Origin: Streptomyces sp. JH14
GTDB taxonomy: Bacteria; Actinomycetota; Actinomycetes; Streptomycetales; Streptomycetaceae
Assembly (NCBI RefSeq): GCF_029428675.1
Contig: NZ_JAJNEL010000001.1
Location: forward strand, 1,240,001-1,304,000
Direction of reading: 5' to 3'
DNA length: 64,000 nt
The notes below the pieces were generated by a model that saw only the letters and a program-made list of their open reading frames with translations, searched no databases and was not told where the DNA came from. Every line of letters begins with the position of its first letter. Position 1 is the stretch's first letter. The translations under genes were made by a program, and so were the position numbers. Shown piece after piece: positions 58,409 through 64,000 of the stretch.

Positions 58409-59389
58409 GTGCGAGCCGACCGCATCTTCGCGTACGGCGCCACGGCCGGTCTGATCGGCGATCAGCTCCTCGGTGATCCCCGCCGACGGCATCCGGTCGC
58501 CGCGTTCGGACGGGCCGCCGCGGCCGTCGAGCGCCGCCTGTGGCGCGACCACCGCGGGTGGGGCGCACTGCACACCCTGGTCTGCGCCGGAGGCGCCGCG
58601 GCCGGAGCCGCGCTGGCCGCCCGTGCCGTGCGGGGTCGTCCCGCCGCATCCGTCGCCCTCACCGCGGCAGCCACCTGGTCGGTCGTCGGCGGCACATCGC
58701 TGGGGCGGGAGGCCCGCGCCATCGGCGGCGCGCTGGCGGCGGGTGACATCGCACTGGCCCGTGAGCGGCTCCCCCATCTGTGCGGCCGCGACCCGCACTC
58801 CCTCGACGGGCCGCAGATCGCCCGCGCCGTGGTGGAGTCGGTCGCCGAGAACACCTCGGACGCGGTGGTCGGCGCGCTGGTGTGGGGCGCGCTGGGCGGC
58901 GTGCCCGGACTCGTCGCCTTCCGGGCCGTCAACACCCTGGACGCCATGGTCGGGCACAAGTCGCCGCGCCATCTGCGCTACGGCTGGGCCTCGGCCCGGC
59001 TCGACGACGTCGTGGGCTGGCCCGGCGCCCGGCTCACCGCCGCGCTCGCCGTGGTCGCCGGGAGGCGGCCACGGCAGGCGGTACGGGCCTGGCGGGCCGA
59101 CGCGGGCAAGCACCCGAGCCCCAACGCCGGGCCGGTGGAGGCGGCGTTCGCGGGCGCGCTCGGCGTACGGCTGGGCGGAACCCTCGCGTACGGCGGCCGG
59201 GTCGAGCACCGGCCGGTGCTGAACGGCGCGGCCGGCCGTGCGGTGGGGACCGAGGACATCGAACGTGCGGTGCGGCTGTCGCGCCGGGTGGGGGTGCTGG
59301 CCCTCGGCGTGTGCGCGGCGGGCCGGCTGATCGCGGGACGGCGGTCGCCCGCGGGGCGGCTTCCGGCCGCGGGACGGAGAAGGACATGA
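58409..59389 (+). CDS. cobD: cobalamin biosynthesis protein CobD/CbiB
   Basis: A 326-aa membrane protein that attaches aminopropanol (or its phosphate) to cobyric acid. The family opening is GLIGDQLLGDPRRRHPVAAFG. Conserved SVAENTSDAVVGALVWGALGG (about 145-165) and NTLDAMVGHKSPRHLRYGWASARLDD (about 175-200) follow. GTG 58409 gives the standard length. It is coupled to cobQ (4-bp overlap) and lies in the riboswitch-controlled operon. Confidence 0.95.
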   Translation: MRADRIFAYGATAGLIGDQLLGDPRRRHPVAAFGRAAAAVERRLWRDHRGWGALHTLVCAGGAAAGAALAARAVRGRPAASVALTAAATWSVVGGTSLGREARAIGGALAAGDIALARERLPHLCGRDPHSLDGPQIARAVVESVAENTSDAVVGALVWGALGGVPGLVAFRAVNTLDAMVGHKSPRHLRYGWASARLDDVVGWPGARLTAALAVVAGRRPRQAVRAWRADAGKHPSPNAGPVEAAFAGALGVRLGGTLAYGGRVEHRPVLNGAAGRAVGTEDIERAVRLSRRVGVLALGVCAAGRLIAGRRSPAGRLPAAGRRRT

Positions 59390-60936
59390 GCGGCGGACTG
59401 CTGGTCGCCGGAACCACGTCGGACGCGGGCAAGAGCGTCGTCACGGCAGGCATCTGCCGCTGGCTGGTGCGCCAGGGGGTGAAGGTCGCACCGTTCAAGG
59501 CGCAGAACATGTCACTGAACTCGTTCGTCACCCGCGAGGGCGCGGAGATAGGACGCGCGCAGGCGATGCAGGCGCAGGCCGCCCGCGTGGAGCCGACGGC
59601 TCTGATGAACCCGGTACTGCTCAAGCCCGGCAGCGACCGCTCCAGCCAGGTCGTCCTGATGGGCAGGCCGGTGGGCGAGATGAGCGCGCGCGGCTATCAC
59701 GGGGGGCGGCAGGAGACGCTGCTCTCCACGGTCGTGGACTGTCTGGAGCAGCTTCGGGGCACGTATGACGCCGTGATCTGCGAGGGGGCGGGCAGCCCGG
59801 CCGAGATCAATCTGCGGCGCACCGACATCGTGAACATGGGGATCGCGCGGGCCGCGCGATTCCCCGTGGTCGTGGTCGGCGACATCGACCGTGGCGGCGT
59901 CTTCGCCTCGTTCTTCGGCACGACGGCGCTGCTCAGCGCCGAGGACCAGGCGCTGATCGCGGGCTATCTGGTCAACAAGTTCCGCGGCGACGTTTCACTG
60001 CTGGAGCCGGGGCTCGACATGCTGTACGGGCTGACCGGACGGCCGACGTACGGGGTGCTGCCGTTCGCCCACGGTCTGGGCATCGACGAGGAGGACGGGC
60101 TGCGGGTCTCGCTGCGCGGGGCCGTACGCGAGTCGGTCGTCGCGCCGCCGCACGGTGAGGACGTGCTGCGGGTCGCCGTGTGCGCGGTGCCGCTGATGTC
60201 GAACTTCACCGATGTGGACGCGCTGGCCGCCGAACCGGGGGTGGTGGTGCGGTTCGTGGACCGGGCCGAGGAGCTCGCCGACGCGGATCTGGTGATCGTG
60301 CCCGGCACCCGCGGCACGGTGAAGGCGCTGGTCTGGCTGCGCGAACGCGGGCTGGCCGACGCGCTGCTGCGGCGGGCGGCGCAGGGGCTCCCGGTACTCG
60401 GCATCTGTGGCGGTTTCCAGGTGCTCGGGGAGCGGATCGAGGACGAGGTGGAGTCGCGGGCCGGGCAGGTCGACGGGCTCGGGCTGCTACCGGTGCGGAT
60501 CCGCTTCGACCGGGAGAAGACCCTGGCCCGGCCGGTCGGTTCGGCCCTCGGGGAGCGGGTGGAGGGGTACGAGATCCATCACGGGGTCGCCGATGTGCGG
60601 GGCGGCGAGCCGTTCCTGGACGGGTGCCGGGTGGGCGCCGTATGGGGGACGCACTGGCACGGGTCGCTGGAGAGCGATGGGTTCCGGCGGCGGTTCCTGG
60701 TGGAGGTCGCGGCGGCGGCGGGGCGGCGGTTCGTGCCGGCGCCGGACACGAGTTTCGGGGCACTGCGGGAGGAACAGCTGGACCGGCTGGGGGACTTGAT
60801 CGAGGAGCATGCGGACACGGGCGCGCTGCTGAGGCTGATCGAGGCGGGGGTGCCCGGGGGGTTGCCGTTCGTGGGTCCCGGGGCGCCGGCGGTCCCGGTG
60901 GCCCGTGGGGCCGGGGTGACCGGGGAGTGCTCGTGA
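59386..60936 (+). CDS. cobQ: cobyric acid synthase CobQ/CbiP
   Basis: A 516-aa amidotransferase that amidates side chains of adenosylcobyrinic diamide. The N-terminal synthetase domain has the P-loop-like GTTSDAGKS (about 8-16) and KAQNMSLNSFVT. The C-terminal class I glutaminase-like domain has the nucleophile Cys in LGICGGFQVLG (about 343) and the paired His in EIHHG. GGAGAAGGAC precedes ATG 59386, which overlaps the cobD stop. Confidence 0.96.
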   Translation: MSGGLLVAGTTSDAGKSVVTAGICRWLVRQGVKVAPFKAQNMSLNSFVTREGAEIGRAQAMQAQAARVEPTALMNPVLLKPGSDRSSQVVLMGRPVGEMSARGYHGGRQETLLSTVVDCLEQLRGTYDAVICEGAGSPAEINLRRTDIVNMGIARAARFPVVVVGDIDRGGVFASFFGTTALLSAEDQALIAGYLVNKFRGDVSLLEPGLDMLYGLTGRPTYGVLPFAHGLGIDEEDGLRVSLRGAVRESVVAPPHGEDVLRVAVCAVPLMSNFTDVDALAAEPGVVVRFVDRAEELADADLVIVPGTRGTVKALVWLRERGLADALLRRAAQGLPVLGICGGFQVLGERIEDEVESRAGQVDGLGLLPVRIRFDREKTLARPVGSALGERVEGYEIHHGVADVRGGEPFLDGCRVGAVWGTHWHGSLESDGFRRRFLVEVAAAAGRRFVPAPDTSFGALREEQLDRLGDLIEEHADTGALLRLIEAGVPGGLPFVGPGAPAVPVARGAGVTGECS

Positions 60937-61033
60937 GAAGGGCGTGTAGGGCAGGCCTTGTTCTTCTGCCCGCCCTGCCCCGTGACCGGGGCGCCGGTCC
61001 TTGGATGGATGACGTCGTCGTCGAGGAGACTTT

Positions 61034-63043
61034 GTGAGTACCGCGTACCCCTTCACCGCCATCGTCGGGCAGGACGATCTGCGGCTCGGGTTGCTGCTGA
61101 ACGCCGTGTCGCCCGCTGTCGGTGGCGTGCTCGTCCGTGGCGAGAAAGGGACCGCCAAGTCCACCGCCGTGCGGGCCCTTGCCGCGCTCATGCCGGAGGT
61201 TCCCGTGGTCGCCGGGTGCCGGTTCTCGTGTGATCCGGGGGCGCCCGATCCGGCGTGTCCCGATGGGCCCCACGAGGCCGGGAGCGGCGTGTCGCGGGCG
61301 GCGCGGACCGTCGAACTGCCGGTGGGGGCCTCCGAGGACCGGCTCGTCGGTGCGCTCGACATCGAGCGGGCGCTCGCCGACGGGGTGAAGGCCTTCGAGC
61401 CGGGGCTCCTCGCCGACGCGCATCGCGGGATTCTCTACGTCGACGAGGTCAACCTGCTCCACGACCACCTGGTGGACCTGCTGCTCGACGCGGCCGCCAT
61501 GGGTGCCTCGTACGTGGAGCGCGAAGGCGTCTCCGTACGGCATGCCGCGCGCTTCCTTCTCGTCGGGACGATGAACCCCGAAGAGGGCGAGCTGCGGCCG
61601 CAGTTGCTCGACCGGTTCGGTCTGACCGTCGAGGTCGCGGCGTCGCGCGAGACGGATCAGCGGGTCGAGGTGGTGCGGCGGCGGCTCGCGTACGACGACG
61701 ATCCCGCCGGGTTCGCCGGCCGCTGGGCCGAGGAGGAGGGGGCGCTGCGGGAGCGGATCGTCGCCGCGCGGGCGCTGCTTCCCCAGGTGGCGCTCGGGGA
61801 CCGTGCGTTGCGACAGATCGCCGCCACCTGTGCGGCCTTCGAGGTCGACGGGATGCGGGCCGACATCGTGATGGCCCGCACGGCGACCGCACTGGCTGCG
61901 TGGGCCGGACGTACCGACGTACTCGCCGAGGATGTCCGGCAGGCCGCCCTCCTCGCGCTCCCCCATCGGCGTCGCCGCAACCCGTTCGACGCCCCCGGTC
62001 TCGACGAGGACAAGCTCGACGACACGCTGCAGCAGAACAGCGGTGAGGGGGAAGGGGACGACCCGGATCCGGACGGGCCCGGCGGGGGCGGGCGGCCACC
62101 GCAGGGGGACGCCCCCGACACGCCGCCGCAGTCCGGGGCGGGGGACCGCGACGCGCCCGGACTCCCCTCGCAGGGCCGTCCGGCCGGGGACGGGGAGCAG
62201 CAGCCGGTACGTGCTGCCGAGCCGTACCGTACGAAGATGCTCAGCGTGCCGGGGATCGGCGAGGGCGCGGCGGGGCGACGGTCCCGGGCACGTACCGAAC
62301 ACGGTCGCACCACCGGCGCGCGGCGCCCCGAGGGGGCCCTGACCAAGCTGCATCTGGCCGCGACCGTGCAGGCCGCCGCCCCGCACCAGCATGCGCGCGG
62401 ACGCACCGGGCGCGGCCTCGTGGTGCGGCGCGACGATCTGCGGCAGGTCACCAGGGAGGGGCGTGAGGGCAACCTGGTGCTCTTCGTGGTGGACGGCTCC
62501 GGTTCGATGGCCGCCCGGCAGCGGATGGCCGCGGTGAAGGGCGCGGTGCTGTCGCTGCTGCTGGACGCCTACCAGCGGCGGGACAAGGTCGGTCTGATCA
62601 CCTTCCGCGGCAGGACCGCCGAGGTGGCGCTGCCGCCGACGTCGTCCGTGGACGCGGCCGCGGCACGGCTGGAAACCCTGCCGACCGGTGGGCGCACCCC
62701 GCTCGCGGCCGGGCTGCTGAAGGCCCATGACGTCCTGCGGGTGGAGCGGCTGCGCGACCCGTCGCGGCGGGCGCTGCTGGTCGTGGTGACGGACGGGCGG
62801 GCGACCGGCGGCCCTGAGCCGGTGGCGCTGGCGGCACGGGCCGCGCGGCTGCACGAGGCGCAGGGCACCGCATCCGTGGTGGTGGACTGCGAGTCGGGGC
62901 ATGTGCGGCTCGGGCTGGCCACCGCGCTCGCCCGCGATCTCGGCGGCACCGCCGTCACTCTCGACGAGTTGCGCGCCGACTCGATCGCCGGACTGATCAG
63001 GGACGTCCGGGGAACCAACACACCCAGCAGAAGGGCCGCTTGA
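61034..63043 (+). CDS. Mg/Co-chelatase-type fused ChlI-ChlD subunit (putative cobaltochelatase)
   Basis: A 669-aa fusion. An N-terminal AAA+ ATPase (about 5-320; Walker A GEKGTAKST, Walker B GILYVDEVNLL) is joined by an acidic/Pro/Gly-rich linker (about 330-400) to a C-terminal von Willebrand A domain (about 475-660) with the MIDAS motif DGSGSM. Such fusions work with CobN in aerobic cobalt insertion; no cobN is visible before the window ends. GTG 61034 follows GAGGAGAC. Confidence 0.91.
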   Translation: MSTAYPFTAIVGQDDLRLGLLLNAVSPAVGGVLVRGEKGTAKSTAVRALAALMPEVPVVAGCRFSCDPGAPDPACPDGPHEAGSGVSRAARTVELPVGASEDRLVGALDIERALADGVKAFEPGLLADAHRGILYVDEVNLLHDHLVDLLLDAAAMGASYVEREGVSVRHAARFLLVGTMNPEEGELRPQLLDRFGLTVEVAASRETDQRVEVVRRRLAYDDDPAGFAGRWAEEEGALRERIVAARALLPQVALGDRALRQIAATCAAFEVDGMRADIVMARTATALAAWAGRTDVLAEDVRQAALLALPHRRRRNPFDAPGLDEDKLDDTLQQNSGEGEGDDPDPDGPGGGGRPPQGDAPDTPPQSGAGDRDAPGLPSQGRPAGDGEQQPVRAAEPYRTKMLSVPGIGEGAAGRRSRARTEHGRTTGARRPEGALTKLHLAATVQAAAPHQHARGRTGRGLVVRRDDLRQVTREGREGNLVLFVVDGSGSMAARQRMAAVKGAVLSLLLDAYQRRDKVGLITFRGRTAEVALPPTSSVDAAAARLETLPTGGRTPLAAGLLKAHDVLRVERLRDPSRRALLVVVTDGRATGGPEPVALAARAARLHEAQGTASVVVDCESGHVRLGLATALARDLGGTAVTLDELRADSIAGLIRDVRGTNTPSRRAA

Positions 63044-63642
63044 TGCCGCAGGGACAGCCGACCAACGTGCCGGACGACGGACTCACCACCCGTCAGCGCC
63101 GCAACCGCCCGCTGCTCTTCGTCCACACCGGCATCGGCAAGGGCAAGTCGACGGCCGCCTTCGGACTCGCGCTGCGTGCCTGGAACCAGGGCTGGCCGAT
63201 CGGGGTGTTCCAGTTCGTCAAGTCGGCGAAGTGGAAGGTCGGCGAGGAGAACGCGCTGAAGGTGCTCGGCGCGAGCGGTGAGGGCGGCACGGTCGCCTGG
63301 CACAAGATGGGCGAGGGCTGGTCGTGGGTGCAGCGGGACAACCAGCTCGACAACGAGGAGAAGGCCCGGGAGGGCTGGGAGCAGGTCAAACGCGACCTGG
63401 CCGCCGAGACGTACAAGCTCTATGTCCTCGACGAGTTCGCGTATCCGATGCACTGGGGCTGGATCGACACCGACGAGGTCGTCGACGTGATGCGCAACCG
63501 CCCCGGCACCCAGCATGTGGTGATCACCGGTCGCCATGCCCCGGAGAAGCTCGTAGAGGCCGCTGATCTGGTGACCGACATGACAAAGGTGAAGCACCCG
63601 ATGGACGCCGGCCAGAAGGGCCAGAGGGGCATCGAGTGGTGA
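63043..63642 (+). CDS. cobO: cob(I)yrinic acid a,c-diamide adenosyltransferase CobO
   Basis: A 199-aa corrinoid adenosyltransferase. The P-loop GIGKGKST (about 30-37) is diagnostic of the CobA/CobO family, followed by VFQFVKSAKWKVGE and the conserved LDEFAYPMHWGW. ATG 63043 overlaps the chelatase stop (TGATG); TTG at 63040 is an alternative. Confidence 0.95.
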   Translation: MPQGQPTNVPDDGLTTRQRRNRPLLFVHTGIGKGKSTAAFGLALRAWNQGWPIGVFQFVKSAKWKVGEENALKVLGASGEGGTVAWHKMGEGWSWVQRDNQLDNEEKAREGWEQVKRDLAAETYKLYVLDEFAYPMHWGWIDTDEVVDVMRNRPGTQHVVITGRHAPEKLVEAADLVTDMTKVKHPMDAGQKGQRGIEW

Positions 63643-64000
63643 TGATTCCGCGACTGGTGATTGCCGCGCCGGCCTCCGGAAGCGGCAAGACCACCGTGGC
63701 GACGGGGCTCATGGCCGCGTTCGCGCAGCGCGGTCTCGCCGTGTCGCCGCACAAGGTCGGCCCCGACTACATCGACCCCGGCTACCACTCACTGGCCACC
63801 GGGCGGGCGGGGCGCAACCTCGACGCGTACATGTGCGGGCCGGAGTTGATCGCTCCGCTGTTCGCGCACGGGGCCCGGGGCTGCGACCTGGCGATCGTCG
63901 AAGGGGTGATGGGGCTGTACGACGGGGCGTCCGGGGAGGGCGAACTGGCGTCGACCGCGCATGTGGCGAAGCTGCTGCGGGCGCCGGTGGTGCTCGTCGT
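63642..64000 (+). CDS. cobB: cobyrinic acid a,c-diamide synthase CobB (5' part)
   Basis: An open reading frame runs off the window after about 120 residues. P-loop ASGSGKTT (about 10-17), HKVGPDYIDPGYH (about 40-52) and EGVMGLYDG (about 88-96) identify CobB/CbiA, which amidates cobyrinic acid. The start is ATG 63642, overlapping the cobO stop; GTG 63639 is in frame too. Confidence 0.93.
   Translation, partial: MIPRLVIAAPASGSGKTTVATGLMAAFAQRGLAVSPHKVGPDYIDPGYHSLATGRAGRNLDAYMCGPELIAPLFAHGARGCDLAIVEGVMGLYDGASGEGELASTAHVAKLLRAPVVLV

Noticed and set aside
60206..62902. 898-aa minus-strand open frame
   Set aside because: Antisense to cobQ and the chelatase, both strongly supported; no domain seen.

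Overview
The window looks like chromosomal DNA from a Streptomyces. It is very GC-rich, with strong G/C bias at third codon positions and many long shadow ORFs. It carries lineage-typical genes: a chaplin, a Spo0M-like protein, a streptophobe-family membrane protein, an SGM_5486-type small protein, a Gbn-like nucleoid protein and a 6C RNA. From memory, the gene order (chpE-like, serB, fabI/fabG, tyrS, 6C RNA/moaA, gbn, pitH-like, cobD/cobQ) matches the S. coelicolor region around SCO1790-SCO1852. That recollection was not checked by search. I see no insertion sequence, prophage, CRISPR array or tRNA. This is core chromosome rather than an island.

Layout. Positions 1-745 hold the 5' end of a 16S rRNA gene (minus strand), its leader and tandem promoters, and two abutting palindromes. 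Positions 0.7-6 kb hold a DNA glycosylase, Spo0M-like, PEBP and HNH genes, an NfeD/SPFH membrane pair and an orphan ABC ATPase. Positions 6-12 kb hold a leaderless conserved gene, a cysteine-free chaplin, a GAF kinase/response-regulator pair, an SDR overlapping a QueA-like gene, and a structured leader (candidate c-di-AMP riboswitch) before a secreted transglycosylase-like gene. Positions 12-23.6 kb hold a double-FHA ABC transporter, streptophobe, serB, sixA, small membrane proteins, an MFS exporter divergent from a GntR regulator with a clear operator, and fabG-fabI. Positions 23.8-34.5 kb hold tldD/tldE, tyrS, small stress and membrane proteins, a 6C RNA, moaA, a DUF485/solute-symporter operon and a secreted subtilase.

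Positions 34.6-44.5 kb hold a leaderless CoA transferase, a Zn-alcohol dehydrogenase, an overlapping pair of ether-lipid-enzyme-like genes (lysoplasmalogenase family plus AGMO-like hydroxylase), a VIT1-type transporter, an exonuclease-BRCT fusion, an 8-Cys zinc protein, SURF1, a GH15 enzyme and an SDR without the usual Tyr/Lys. Positions 44.5-47.7 kb hold a five-gene Asp23/AmaP envelope operon with a divergent companion gene. Positions 47.8-56.1 kb hold an enoyl-CoA hydratase-like gene, gbn, an ABC-F protein, a short Cys-rich ORF, a zinc metallopeptidase, a VOC protein, a conserved helical protein, an alpha/beta hydrolase and a class II aldolase. Positions 56.4-58 kb hold a phosphate transporter behind a PHO-box-like repeat. 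From 58.1 kb to the end a cobalamin riboswitch precedes cobD, cobQ, a chelatase, cobO and cobB, which runs off the window.

The signals most worth following are: the short leader ORF between the cobalamin riboswitch and cobD, in the same frame as cobD; the AGMO-like/lysoplasmalogenase operon; the structured leader at 11.2-11.44 kb; the Cys-rich mini-ORF at 51.04 kb; the GATC cluster upstream of gbn; and a recurrent TAGnnT-6/7 nt-start-codon arrangement that marks many genes here as leaderless.
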